Assembly: GCF_000421965.1 (NCBI RefSeq)
Contig: NZ_ATAY01000020.1
Coordinates: 310,001-374,000 of the forward strand
Source of the DNA: Ruminiclostridium papyrosolvens C7
Lineage (GTDB): Bacteria; Bacillota; Clostridia; Acetivibrionales; DSM-1351
Length of the DNA: 64,000 nucleotides
Direction of reading: 5' to 3'
Below the pieces are notes generated by a model that was not told where the DNA came from, searched no databases, and worked only from the letters and a program-made list of their open reading frames with translations. A program made the translations under genes and the position numbers. Shown piece after piece: positions 1 through 9,800 of this stretch. Each line of letters begins with the position of its first letter. The stretch's first letter is position 1.

Positions 1-374
1 AGTATATTATCTTTAATATCATTAAACATATTTCGCTTATCCACAAGATTACCGTGTGGATTTGTAATATGAATGTTGACCATAAGAGATTTAACAACGT
101 ACTCAAGTATCAGGTTCTTATCTCCCAACCCGTCGATGAAACAAATTAGAGCTTTAGTTTGATGCTTTACTCCAAAATTAAATTTTCTTATTATGATATC
201 ATCACTTTTGCCGAGAGCTTTTTTTATTCTTTGGGAATTTTCGTCCAAAGATTCATGTAAACTCTGCCCATTGCCAGCATAAGACACATTATCCGGTGAA
301 GGCTTGTTACTATCTCTTTGCTTGCTTCTTACATCATTAACAAAATTTATAAATCTTGACAGTTTTTTAAACAA
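1..374 (-). CDS. GerA-family spore germination protein, N-terminal part (runs off window)
   Basis: The reverse strand reads about 124 codons without a stop up to the window edge. The start is taken as TTG at 374 because GGGAAGG lies 8 bases upstream. The protein begins LFKKLSRF, has a polar Asn/Ser-rich linker, then a region (KSDDIIIRKF, ALICFIDGL) typical of the cytoplasmic N-terminal domain of GerAA/SpoVAF-type germinant receptor A subunits. Full-length members are near 500 residues and span the spore inner membrane, so only a quarter is present. An ORF this size cut by the edge cannot be checked for its membrane half. The upstream region holds no convincing sigma-G box, although a GAATA lies there. 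Confidence 0.8.
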   Translation of the reverse strand, partial: MFKKLSRFINFVNDVRSKQRDSNKPSPDNVSYAGNGQSLHESLDENSQRIKKALGKSDDIIIRKFNFGVKHQTKALICFIDGLGDKNLILEYVVKSLMVNIHITNPHGNLVDKRNMFNDIKDNI

Positions 375-445
375 AGTAATTACCTTCCCAATAATAAAAA
401 TTTATTTATTAAATTATTATTGGTTTTATTCGTTATTATATGTAA

Positions 446-487
446 CTCAAAACGTGGGAAAATTTACGGTTTCCCACGCTTTTGAGA
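446..487 (-). terminator. Intrinsic terminator of the ferritin-like gene
   Basis: An inverted repeat (CGTGGGAAA paired with TTTCCCACG, extended by CTCAAAA/TTTTGAG with one bulged base) has a short T run on the minus strand. It overlaps the last 24 bases of the ferritin-like gene, including its stop codon, and separates that gene from the gerA-type gene. Confidence 0.75.
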
Positions 488-1018
488 CTCACTCTTTCCT
501 TTTTCCTTTATATAGATAAATTGCTCATTTTCATACTTTTTGAGAACTTGAGTTAAGTGTTCTGCGTGTTCTTTTTCATCATCAATTATAGATTGAATTG
601 CAATTTTTATATCCTTGTAGGAAGAATATGCCTCAATTTCTTCCTCATAAAGTATTACGGCTTCCAATTCTCCCTTAATATCTTCTCTTATATTATTAAG
701 TACTATTTGCTTGTCATAACGTGGATTGTACAATTGCATGGGTGATTTGGGTTTCAAATAATCCTCGTGTTGTTCTAAAGAAGCTTTATACTGGACAGGG
801 TCATATTTTCTCAGAAGGTTGAAAACAGTTTCATAGTGCCTTATTTCATCTAGCATTATATGATGCCAGACCTCGTTTACATTTATCATGTAGGAATTAG
901 CAATGTGGCTTTGGTACACGTTAATAGTCATTAATTCTGCAATCATGATTTCTCTTAGTCTGTTGGTAACTTTACGTGCAGTGCCCTGGGGCTGGCCGGA
1001 TGGATATGTATAGCTCAT
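464..1018 (-). CDS. Ferritin-like (rubrerythrin-type) diiron-domain protein
   Basis: This 184-residue protein has the carboxylate/His pattern of ferritin-like four-helix bundles: an early helix with E and Q/H residues, EIRHYE near residue 78, ELEAVILYEEE near 117, and DEKEHAEH near 148. Two EExxH-like helix pairs would bind a di-iron centre. There is no C-terminal rubredoxin domain, so it is not classical rubrerythrin. Such proteins store iron or reduce peroxide in anaerobes, but the substrate here is unknown. The start at 1018 is chosen over the in-frame ATG at 1030 because GGAGGT lies inside that longer version. It is probably a single-gene unit with its own terminator. Confidence 0.8.
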   Translation of the reverse strand: MSYTYPSGQPQGTARKVTNRLREIMIAELMTINVYQSHIANSYMINVNEVWHHIMLDEIRHYETVFNLLRKYDPVQYKASLEQHEDYLKPKSPMQLYNPRYDKQIVLNNIREDIKGELEAVILYEEEIEAYSSYKDIKIAIQSIIDDEKEHAEHLTQVLKKYENEQFIYIKEKGKSESQKRGKP

Positions 1019-1105
1019 TATTACCTCCATAAATATGTTAAAGGGAATACTGTTTATATTGTATGTTTTTAATTAATAAATGGTGAATTATTTTTTAAAA
1101 CAGTG

Positions 1106-1136
1106 TTGACATTCACGTAGCGTAAAGGTGTATATT
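1106..1136 (+). promoter_or_regulatory. MerR-type promoter with 19-bp spacer and dyad operator
   Basis: TTGACA (1106-1111) and TATATT (1131-1136) are separated by 19 bases, the long spacer typical of MerR-activated promoters. The spacer holds an imperfect palindrome, TTCACG-TAG-CGTAAA. It lies directly upstream of the MerR gene, so autoregulation is likely. Confidence 0.75.
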
Positions 1137-1160
1137 AATCCTGTCAGGAGGTTTAAAGCT

Positions 1161-1925
1161 ATGGAATACACAATAAAAAAGCTGGCTCAAATAGCCGGTG
1201 TAAGTACAAGGGCCCTCAGGTACTATGATGAAATAGGTATTCTCAAGCCGGCGAGAATAAACTCATCAGGATATCGTATTTATGGTCAGAAGGAAATAGA
1301 CAGGCTTCAGCACATTTTGTTTTATCGCGAACTGGGTGTGGAACTCGATAGGATAAGAGAATTTGTGAATGATCCGGCTTACGACTGTATTTCAGCTTTA
1401 CAAGACCACCGAGAAAAGCTTCTGGAAAAGAAAAACCAGTTGGAGCAGTTAATAAGGACTATTGATAAAACAATAGCTGCCAGTGAAGGGAGAACTGAAA
1501 TGACTGATAGAGAAAAGTTTGAGGGCTTCAAACAAAAGATTCTTAATGAAAATGACAGGAAATATGGAGAGGAAATCCGTGAAAAGTACGGAGAAGAGAC
1601 TGTGAATCAATCATACAATAAATTAAGGGATATGTCAGAGGAACAATATAAGGAACTTGAAGAACTTACAGCCCTTGTTCAGGAGACATTAAAGCAGGCA
1701 TTTGAAACTGGCGATCCGGCAGGAGAGCTCGCACAGAAAGCAGCTGACCTCCATCGTCAATGGCTTAGCTTTTCGTGGCCCAGTTACAACAGTGAGGCTC
1801 ATGCAGGGCTTGCCCAAATGTATGTAGATGATGAAAGATTCAGAGTGTACTACGATAAGGAACAACCCGGTACGGCAGAATTCCTGAGAGAAGCAATTCT
1901 CATTTACACCGGGAAAAAAGGCTAA
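1161..1925 (+). CDS. MerR-family transcriptional regulator with TipAS ligand-binding domain
   Basis: Residues 1-70 form a MerR winged helix (YTIKKLAQIAGVSTRALRYYD, GYRIYG), followed by a dimerisation coiled coil to about residue 110. The C-terminal half matches the TipAS/AlbA-like domain that traps thiopeptides and other hydrophobic antibiotics (W-rich core, YVDDERFRVYYD). The 254-residue length is normal for the TipA-long/Mta class. The start at 1161 follows AGGAGG at 1146-1151. A longer in-frame start at 1128 would overlap the promoter and is rejected. The family bends long-spacer promoters, and the one directly upstream fits self-activation. No obvious efflux or resistance gene follows, because a bidirectional terminator ends the unit. 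Confidence 0.9.
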   Translation: MEYTIKKLAQIAGVSTRALRYYDEIGILKPARINSSGYRIYGQKEIDRLQHILFYRELGVELDRIREFVNDPAYDCISALQDHREKLLEKKNQLEQLIRTIDKTIAASEGRTEMTDREKFEGFKQKILNENDRKYGEEIREKYGEETVNQSYNKLRDMSEEQYKELEELTALVQETLKQAFETGDPAGELAQKAADLHRQWLSFSWPSYNSEAHAGLAQMYVDDERFRVYYDKEQPGTAEFLREAILIYTGKKG

Positions 1926-1932
1926 ACTAATA

Positions 1933-1974
1933 AAACAAGGCTTCATCAGATTTTCATCTGATGAAGCCTTGTTT
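1933..1974. terminator. Bidirectional terminator between merR-type and CBS genes
   Basis: A perfect 18-bp stem (1933-1950 with 1957-1974) and a 6-base loop carry A and T flanks on both sides. It can therefore stop transcription arriving from either convergent gene. Confidence 0.9.
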
Positions 1975-1991
1975 AAACTACCTCAGTAGTT

Positions 1992-2417
1992 TTACTGAGG
2001 TTTTGAAGGTCTTGAAATTTCAGTGAGAGTGTCGGCAACCTCAGTGTCAAATTTCGCATCAGTAGCCACATCACCCAGTGCAACAATACCTACAAGATTG
2101 TTATGGTCAACTACAGGTACCCTTCTTATCTGGCTGTCAGCCATCATCTTGGTAACCTGTGACATTTCCATGTCAGGGCTGACAGATGTTATACCTGTTG
2201 TCATAATATCACTGACTGGTGTCTGCTGAGGGTTTTTGCCTATAGCAATATTCCTGACAACAATATCTCTGTCAGTTACCATACCTACAACGCTTCCCTT
2301 GTCACAAACAGGAATTGATCCTACATTGTGCTGCTGCATTAACTTTGCAGTATCGAGAATAGAAGCATTTGGTTCAACATAAGTTACATTTGTAGTCATT
2401 ATATCTTTTACTTTCAT
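1992..2417 (-). CDS. Tandem CBS-domain protein
   Basis: This 141-residue protein is almost entirely two CBS motifs: MKVKDIMTTNVTYVEP to GMVTDRDIV, and VSDIMTTGITSVSP to GIVALGDVA. Stand-alone CBS pairs bind adenine nucleotides and act as energy sensors. The partner cannot be told from sequence. The start at 2417 is preferred over 2426 because AAAGGATG then sits at normal distance. It is followed by the shared terminator at 1933-1974 and preceded by a minus-strand flavoprotein gene, with which it may be co-transcribed. Confidence 0.88.
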   Translation of the reverse strand: MKVKDIMTTNVTYVEPNASILDTAKLMQQHNVGSIPVCDKGSVVGMVTDRDIVVRNIAIGKNPQQTPVSDIMTTGITSVSPDMEMSQVTKMMADSQIRRVPVVDHNNLVGIVALGDVATDAKFDTEVADTLTEISRPSKPQ

Positions 2418-2488
2418 CACAATCATCCTTTCATAATGAATTCAAAATTATTGTTTCCGAAAGGAATGATTAAAGTCGTGGAAAATTT

Positions 2489-3415
2489 TTATTTAAAATT
2501 TTTCATATTTTCATTTATATACTGTTCGGCAGTATAGGCTGCGGAAGCTCCATCAGCAGCAGCAGTAATGACCTGCCGAAGGTACTTTTCACGTAAATCT
2601 CCGGCTGCAAATACACCGGGAACATTAGTCCTCATTCGCTCATCGGTTATAACATAACCATCCTTGTTAAGTTCTACCTTATCCTTTACAAGGGAATTAT
2701 TGGGATTCAAACCAATTGCTACAAACAAGCCATCCACTTTTATAGAACTTTGTTCTCCTGTTTTAATATTTTTAATTTTCAAGCCTTCAACACCAAATTG
2801 TCCTTCAATTTCCTCTACTACCGAGTCCCATAAAAACTCAATTTTTTTGTTGCAACACAGCTCGTTTTGAAGTAGCTTTGTGGCTCTCATTGTATCCCTT
2901 CTGTGGATTATATATATTTTGGGACAAAATCTTGCCAGATAAAGAGCATCCTCAGCAGCTGTATCACCGCCTCCAACAACTGCAACTGTTTTCCCACGGA
3001 AAAAAGCACCATCACATACTGCACAGTAGGAGACGCCTGAACCCCTTAATTTTTCTTCTTTTGGCAAGCCCAGCATTTTTGGTGATGCTCCCATGCTAAG
3101 AATTATTGTTTTACTTTCAAAAGTATTATTTTTAGTTTTAACCTTTTTTATATGTGAATTTAAATCAAGCTCAAGTACTTCATCATTTAATACTACTGTA
3201 CCGAATTTTCTTGCTTGTTTTTCCATTCTCAATGCAAGGTCGGAGCCTCCGATAGGCTCCTCAAATCCGGGGTAGTTTTCCATTACGTCCGTTGTAGCCA
3301 TTTGACCGCCCGAAAACATTTTTTCAATAACCAGGGTGTCAAGTTGTGCCCTGGAACTGTAGAGAGCAGCTGTATAGCCTGCCGGACCTCCGCCTATTAT
3401 TATAACGTCATTCAT
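2489..3415 (-). CDS. trxB: Thioredoxin-disulfide reductase-like FAD protein
   Basis: This 308-residue two-dinucleotide-binding flavoprotein has an FAD Rossmann motif GGGPAGYTAA near residue 9, the redox-active CAVC near 135, an NADPH motif GGGDTAAEDA near 155, and the C-terminal FAD site GVFAAGDLR. Length and motif order are those of low-molecular-weight thioredoxin reductase, which reduces thioredoxin in the cytoplasm using NADPH. Some clostridial members prefer ferredoxin, and the sequence alone does not exclude that. The start at 3415 follows GGAGG at 9 bases. A 26-residue upstream extension has no signal-like logic and is rejected. No thioredoxin gene is adjacent. Confidence 0.9.
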   Translation of the reverse strand: MNDVIIIGGGPAGYTAALYSSRAQLDTLVIEKMFSGGQMATTDVMENYPGFEEPIGGSDLALRMEKQARKFGTVVLNDEVLELDLNSHIKKVKTKNNTFESKTIILSMGASPKMLGLPKEEKLRGSGVSYCAVCDGAFFRGKTVAVVGGGDTAAEDALYLARFCPKIYIIHRRDTMRATKLLQNELCCNKKIEFLWDSVVEEIEGQFGVEGLKIKNIKTGEQSSIKVDGLFVAIGLNPNNSLVKDKVELNKDGYVITDERMRTNVPGVFAAGDLREKYLRQVITAAADGASAAYTAEQYINENMKNFK

Positions 3416-3538
3416 AACTATTGCCTCCAAGATTAAATATAATATTATATGAATTCCCAAATTAAAGTGAAATAAAACACAAAAAATAATCACTTTTCAT
3501 ATAAATAATTAGAAGTACTGTAGATTGAGAGAACGCAT

Positions 3539-5251
3539 ATGATTTGTCCGAATATTCTTTATTCTAAAGAACCAAGACCCCCGCAGCCTGATAATCCGTC
3601 ATTCGAGGAACGTCAGACAATGGCAAAATATGCATTATACAGAACCTGTCATCCGGAGGACTATTGCAATATTTTGAATGCATTTTCACCATCTGAGAAT
3701 ATTACATCAATAGCCAAGCCCGGTCAGTTCAAAGGGAAAAGTGTGGGAATTATAGGAGGAGGCCTCGCGGGAATGGCTGCCGCCTTTGAACTTCGTAAGC
3801 TGGGTTTAGATATAACAATATTAGAGGCATCGGAGGAGCGGATAGGCGGCAGGGTTTATACATATTATTTTGACAGGGAAAAAAAACTTTACGGCGAATT
3901 AGGGCCTATGAGAATACCTGTCAACCATGAGACCGTATGGCATTATATTAATTTATTTAAGCTTGATACAAGGCCATTCATACAGAGTGACCCGGAGACT
4001 TTTATATATCTTCACCAAAGAAGAGCAAGAAATGATCCATACGGTAAAAATGTTATGAAGTATATTTATCCAACCTACGATCTTGCCTCATGGGAAGCAA
4101 AAACGGCATGGCAGGAGTTGGGGTATTACGGGATAGAAGCACCTGTTCTTGAAGCTCCTCCTGCTGCCAGAATTGAAGTTATTCAGGTAAAACCACGATA
4201 CAGCAGGCAGCTGTTGTTCTGGGACAGCCTCAATACTCGTCAGATGTTTGAATATAAAAAGCTCAGTCAGGGTGCGATTAACCTCCTTTCAAACCTATTT
4301 CCAATAGGAGGAGAGTTCCTGTATCACAATTATGTTGATTTGGTGCAGGAATATTTTCCTGTAAATTTCTGGTTCCTGTATGAAATAACAGGAGGAATGG
4401 TAAATTTACCTTTGGCATTCCACAGATCATTTACAAGTAATGCGCTCTGGGAGTACTATCCTGACATACCGGCTGAACTTCTGGGTAAAGTCACATGGAA
4501 GCAGGGAGTAAAGGTAAAAGGAATATATAAATGCCTTGAAGACGGCAGAGTAACCCTTACATATGATAATACAAAGCTAATGGAAACAGGATATGAAAAT
4601 TATGATTATATTGTATGTGCAGTTCCTTTCTCCGTTTTAAGAACCTTTGAAATATCTCCTATGTTCAGCAGTTTAAAAATGCAGGCAATAAAGGAAGTAA
4701 CCTATGGTAACTCCCAAAAGACCCTGCTTAACTGCAACAGGAGATTCTGGGAGGAACAGGGAATATACGGAGGCGGTTCATATACTGATCTACCAGTTAC
4801 TGCCATATGGTATACTTCCAGTCGGGGGCAGGTACCTCAAGGACTTAATCAAAGAAGTACAGAATCAGAACCCGGCGTAATTGTGGGTTCCTATAATTTT
4901 AATCTGGATGCTGTAAGGCTGGGTAATATGACTGACGAGGATCGATTTGACAAAGTAAAGAGAAATGTTGAAGAGGTCCACGGACTTTCAAAAGGATATC
5001 TGAATAACATTGTTACGGACTTTAAAACACAGGTTTGGGATAACGATCCACTTTTCAGAGGTGCATTCTGTTATTTTACGCCTCAACAGAAAAAATTATT
5101 TTCATGGATAATGACTCTGCCGGAATATGGAGACAGAGTATACTTTGCAGGAGAACACGTATCAGCAATACACAGATGGCAGCAAGGAGCACTTAAAAGC
5201 GGTATGGAAGCAGCAAATGCAATAGCATGTACAAACCTGTATACACGTTGA
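3539..5251 (+). CDS. Flavin-containing amine/L-amino-acid oxidase family protein
   Basis: This 570-residue protein has about 65 residues before a GxGxxG FAD motif (GIIGGGLAGMAAAF), followed by the arginine-rich IGGRVYTYYF and a C-terminal FAD-contact segment VYFAGEHVSAIHRWQQGALKSG. This order is diagnostic of the monoamine-oxidase/LAAO fold. The N-terminal segment (HPEDYCNILNAF) is seen in bacterial L-amino-acid oxidase-like enzymes. There is no signal peptide, so it is cytoplasmic. An oxidase normally needs oxygen, which is unusual in an anaerobe; it could act as a dehydrogenase or in oxygen defence. The ribosome site (GAGAG) is weak. It stands alone and faces away from trxB. Confidence 0.85.
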   Translation: MICPNILYSKEPRPPQPDNPSFEERQTMAKYALYRTCHPEDYCNILNAFSPSENITSIAKPGQFKGKSVGIIGGGLAGMAAAFELRKLGLDITILEASEERIGGRVYTYYFDREKKLYGELGPMRIPVNHETVWHYINLFKLDTRPFIQSDPETFIYLHQRRARNDPYGKNVMKYIYPTYDLASWEAKTAWQELGYYGIEAPVLEAPPAARIEVIQVKPRYSRQLLFWDSLNTRQMFEYKKLSQGAINLLSNLFPIGGEFLYHNYVDLVQEYFPVNFWFLYEITGGMVNLPLAFHRSFTSNALWEYYPDIPAELLGKVTWKQGVKVKGIYKCLEDGRVTLTYDNTKLMETGYENYDYIVCAVPFSVLRTFEISPMFSSLKMQAIKEVTYGNSQKTLLNCNRRFWEEQGIYGGGSYTDLPVTAIWYTSSRGQVPQGLNQRSTESEPGVIVGSYNFNLDAVRLGNMTDEDRFDKVKRNVEEVHGLSKGYLNNIVTDFKTQVWDNDPLFRGAFCYFTPQQKKLFSWIMTLPEYGDRVYFAGEHVSAIHRWQQGALKSGMEAANAIACTNLYTR

Positions 5252-5334
5252 ACATAATTGTAGTTTTATAATTGAAACGCGTGGTATACTAAAAGCATAA
5301 ATAGATTTTTCTAAAGTGGAAAGGAATAAATCAC

Positions 5335-5709
5335 ATGAATGAAGAACAAATGCTTGAAAAAAAGGTATGGGCTGTAGTGGGTGCAAATCAGGACCCCGAA
5401 AAGTATGGCAATAGAATTTATAAAAAGTTGAAAAACAGGGGATATGAGGTTTATCCGGTCAACCCGGGATACGAGACTGTAGAAGGTGACAAATGCTACA
5501 GGGATTTGTCCTCGCTTCCGCAAAAACCCGAAGTTATAGATATGGTTATTTCCCCTAAAAGAGGGAGGATTGTGATAGAAGAAGCTGCAAAATTAGGTAT
5601 CAAAAACATCTGGCTTCAGCCCGGAACATATGATGATGAATTGTTAAAGAGAATTAACGAGCTGGAACTTGAAGCAGTTATGGCTTGTGTACTTGTAGCT
5701 TTAAGGTAG
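5335..5709 (+). CDS. CoA-binding domain protein (YccU-like)
   Basis: This 124-residue protein is a single Rossmann-like CoA_binding domain: VWAVVGANQDPEKYGNRIYKKLKNRGYEVYPVNPGY, then VIDMVISPKRG and NIWLQPGT. Small stand-alone members resemble the N-terminal domain of succinyl-CoA synthetase alpha. They bind CoA or a nucleotide, but their physiological role is not established. The gene has a good AAGGAA ribosome site and an extended -10-like TGGTATACT (5282-5290) upstream, and ends at a hairpin terminator, so it is likely monocistronic. Confidence 0.85.
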   Translation: MNEEQMLEKKVWAVVGANQDPEKYGNRIYKKLKNRGYEVYPVNPGYETVEGDKCYRDLSSLPQKPEVIDMVISPKRGRIVIEEAAKLGIKNIWLQPGTYDDELLKRINELELEAVMACVLVALR

Positions 5710-5730
5710 AACATAAAATATATTAAAAAT

Positions 5731-5760
5731 GCAGCAGCCTTATTAGACTGTTGCTTTTTT
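5731..5760 (+). terminator. Intrinsic terminator after CoA-binding gene
   Basis: The stem GCAGCAG/CTGTTGC (one G-U pair) with a 10-base loop is followed by six T. Confidence 0.85.
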
Positions 5761-5849
5761 ACATATTGGATTAAAGCATTTTAATGAAAATAAAAAAATA
5801 GTATAATTAATAATATAACAGCTTTATTATTAAATGTTGGAGGACTGAC

Positions 5850-6809
5850 ATGTCAATTAAATATCAGGATATGGCCGTAACAGGTAATACTAAACCATCG
5901 AGATTTGTAGCATCTGTTTCAGTTATACTATACTTTTATTTTTTTATCGGAAGTTTTATAGGCTCAATACCGATAGTATATGCTTTATTCAAAAATAAGG
6001 ATGCTATTTTTGATTTAACATTCTCAACTGATGTTTTTGCATTTATGGATAAATACGTAAACCCTTTTACCAATTACATATTTACCAATTTTACAATTTA
6101 CCTCATGTTAGCGGGATTGATTATTGCAACAAAGTTTATACATTACAGGACATTTACTTCACTTATCACAACCAAAAGAAAAATGCAGTGGAGCAGATTC
6201 TGGGTAGGCTTTTTAGTGTACGGCGGGCTTATTGCTGTCGGGTCTGTAATTGATTATTTCTTATCGCCTGAAACCTATTCATTCAGTTTTGATGGGTCAA
6301 AATTCTGGATAGCTTTGCCTTTTATCCTTATAATGACACCTTTACAGGCGGCTACGGAAGAATTTGTTTTCAGGGCATACGTAATCCAGAGCTTCGGACT
6401 TAAAATTAAAAACGGTATGCTACTTTCGGTTATTTCAGGCTTTATGTTCACACTTCCGCATCTTATGAACCCTGAAGTAACTGCTTCAAGCAAAATAGGT
6501 GTTATAAGTACCATATGCATGGTTTTAAATTATTTCGTTGTTGGAATGATTTTTGCCATGATTACAATAAAAACAAACTCTTTGGAGGCTGCAATAGGGG
6601 GTCATGCGGTAAACAATCTGATAGGATTTTTAATTGTGAGCTATCCTGATAACGTACTTTCAACAAATACCGTATTTTTCACATCGACTTTTAACTCTGC
6701 AGGCAGTCTTATTTCAGTAATAATTACAGGTATTTTATTTTACTTTATTACAGGATTTATAATAAAAGAGCCGGTGCAGACCGAAGAAGACATAAAAATT
6801 ACTTGCTAA
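5850..6809 (+). CDS. CPBP-family intramembrane glutamic protease (CAAX/Abi type)
   Basis: This 319-residue protein has about eight hydrophobic segments and the three CPBP/Abi signatures: EEFVFRAYV near residue 171, PHLMNPE near 207, and GHAVNN near 251. These carry the Glu, His and His/Asn residues that form the Rce1-like active site in the membrane. Bacterial relatives take part in peptide maturation, bacteriocin immunity or regulated proteolysis; the substrate here is unknown. The start follows GGAGGAC at 5839-5845. The gap to addB is 25 bases, so read-through into the recombination genes is possible, though no functional link is known. Confidence 0.87.
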   Translation: MSIKYQDMAVTGNTKPSRFVASVSVILYFYFFIGSFIGSIPIVYALFKNKDAIFDLTFSTDVFAFMDKYVNPFTNYIFTNFTIYLMLAGLIIATKFIHYRTFTSLITTKRKMQWSRFWVGFLVYGGLIAVGSVIDYFLSPETYSFSFDGSKFWIALPFILIMTPLQAATEEFVFRAYVIQSFGLKIKNGMLLSVISGFMFTLPHLMNPEVTASSKIGVISTICMVLNYFVVGMIFAMITIKTNSLEAAIGGHAVNNLIGFLIVSYPDNVLSTNTVFFTSTFNSAGSLISVIITGILFYFITGFIIKEPVQTEEDIKITC

Positions 6810-6834
6810 AAATACATAAGAAAAGGAAGAAGCT

Positions 6835-9800
6835 ATGAGTCTTCAATTTATATATGGAAGGTCAGGCTCGGGAAAGTCCTTCCATTGCTTGAATTCGATA
6901 AAAACGAAACAGAATAAGGATAGTAATAAAAAACTTGTCCTGCTTGTACCGGAGCAGTATACATTGCAGGCAGAACGTGACTTGATAAAGGTTCTCGGAA
7001 CAGGAGGAATTTTAAATACTGAGGTATTGAGCTTCAGAAGAATGGCCTACAGGGTCATGAACCAGGTTGGTGGAATTACATACCCGCATATACATCCTGC
7101 CGGAAAGAGTATGATAATATATCGTATCCTGGACAGATTAAAAGAACAATTTACCATATTCCACAAATCTGCTAATTGTAAAGGATTTGTAAATACTTTA
7201 TCAACACTTATAACCGAGCTCAAAAGATATAACGTAAGAGCTGAAAGCTTTGATGAAGTTTTAGAAGGACTTACCGAGGACAATTATCTTTTACATAAAC
7301 TAAAGGAAATAAAGCTTATATACAGTGAGTTTGACAATATGCTGGAAAGTCGCTACAGAGATACGGATGATGAACTGACTTTACTGGCTTCTAAGCTCGA
7401 ATCTACAGAAATGTACAGTAAATCGGAGATATGGATTGATGGCTTTGCGGGATTTACTCCTCAGGAGTTTGATGTAATATCTAAGCTTATTCAACAGGCA
7501 GAGAATGTTTGCATAACTATGTGTACCGATATACTTTTTGACGAGGTAAAGTCAGATTCAACTGATGTTTTTGCGGCAGTAAAAAAATCCTGCAAGAAAT
7601 TTGTAAGTATCGCGGAATCATGCGGTGTTAAAATACTTCCGCCAGTGAGCCTGAACACAGCAAACCTTCCAAGGTTTAAAGACAGCAGAGAACTGCAGAG
7701 CCTTGAAGCCAATTACTATTCTTACCCTTACAGGGTTTATCATCAGCCGACAACAGATATAGAGCTTTTTGAATCGGTAAATATTTATGCTGAAATCGAA
7801 GAATGTGCAAGGGATATAATCAGGCAGTGCCGTGACAATGGTATGCAGTTTAAGGACATAACTGTCGCCACAAGAAACCTTGCAGGATACGAAAATCTTA
7901 TAGAGGTAATTTTTGAACAATACAACATACCGTGTTTTATAGATTCCAAAACCGAAATAACAAATCATCCGTTGGTTAGGATGGTCCTTTCAATGCTGGA
8001 GATATTTACTGAAAATTGGTCCTATGAAGCGGTGTTCAGATACCTAAAGTCAGGGCTTACGGGAATTGATGAAACTAAAATAGACCTACTGGAAAACTAC
8101 GTTCTGGCCTGCGGTATCAGGGGGAGTCGTTGGACTCAGGAGGCAGACTGGAATACCAGCATTGAATTCATACCAGATGATAGACAGAATCCTGAAAATG
8201 ATGAAATGCTTCTAAAGGTAAATATGACCAGAAACGAAATAAGGGAACCCCTTTTGCGTTTTCGAAACAGGACAAAGGGAAGAAGAACTGCAGAAGATTT
8301 TTGTACGGGAATTTATGAGTATTTGGTTGAAATCGGTGTAGAAGAAAGAATTCGTGATTATATAGACAACTTTAATAAAAGTGGACAGTTAAGGCTTGCA
8401 GGGGAATATCAGCAAGTGTGGAACATACTTATGGATGTTTTTGATCAGGTTGTAGAAGTAATGGGAGATGAAACCTTTGGAATTGAAAGGTTTGCCAATG
8501 TATTCAAAATAGGACTGGCGGAATACAAGATTTCATCTATTCCGGCATCCCTTGATCAGGTTTTGATAGGAAGTATCGAGCATCTAAGAAGCCACGAAAT
8601 AAAAGCTCTGTACATTCTTGGAACCAATGACGGAGTATTTCCATCCGCAGGGATAACTGAGGGTATTTTGTCGGATGCTGATAGGGAAGTACTTGATAAA
8701 AGCGGTATTGAACTGGCCAGCGATACAAAATCCAGAGCCTTTGATGAGCAGTACCTTATATATAGAATATTAACCACACCAAAAAACTTTTTGAGAATAA
8801 GCTGGCCTATTGCCGACCATGAGGGAAGAACAATGCGTCCTTCCATAATAATATCAAAGATGCGAAAGATATTTCCAAACATCACCGAAAAAAATAATAT
8901 TGTAAAACCTGTTGAGGACAAGAAGAATATTGATTTAATTGTATCACCTGTACCTGCGTTTAATCAGCTGGTTTCTATACTAAGACAGAAAAATGAAGGA
9001 ATAGAGCCGGGAGACATGTGGAAGGAATTATTTGCATGGTTTTCAGGTCAGGAAGAATGGAAGCAAAAGTGTGATGCAACGATAAATGCATTGAAATACA
9101 GAAACATAGCTGTCCCAGTGGATAAGTCAAAAATGCGAGAGCTGTACGGAAAAAATCCTTACTTTACAGTTTCAAGACTGGAAAAGTACACTTCATGCCC
9201 ATTTGCATTTTATGTACAATACGGTCTGGGGGCAAGAGAAAGAAAGATATACCGACTGAGTCCGCCGGATGTCGGAACCTTTATGCATGCTGTCATTGAA
9301 AGATTTTCAAAAATGGTGGATGAAAACAACTATTCATGGAGGGAATTTGACAGACAATGGTGTAGCGATGAGGTTTCAAAAATAGTAGATGAGCTTTTGG
9401 ACAGTATGAAAAATACCATACTTGGGGGCTCAAAAAGGTTTAAAGCTCTGGCTGTAAGACTGAAAAGAGTTGTTACAAGAGCTGTATGGCTTATTGCAGA
9501 GCATATACGTCGGAGTAGTTTTGAACCTGTGGGTTATGAGGTGGAATTCGGAGAGGGTGGAGCATATCCTCCCATAGTCATTGAATTAGATTCAGGTGAA
9601 AAGATAAAGCTTGTTGGACGAATTGACAGAATCGATACTTTGAGTACTGATAACGGAACATATCTGAGAATTGTAGACTATAAATCAGGTGAAAAGGATT
9701 TTAAACTCAGCGACGTTTATTATGGGCTTCAAATGCAGCTTATTACCTACTTGGATGCATTATGGGAATACTCCGAAAAGAGTGGCGAAAAGGCCTTGCC

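Noticed and set aside
6275..6520. Long antisense frames inside the large genes (for example here and at 7618-7968, 9747-10082, 47187-47594, 55493-55912)
   Set aside because: They lie opposite genes with clear domains, have no ribosome site of their own and encode low-complexity hydrophobic sequences without recognisable motifs.
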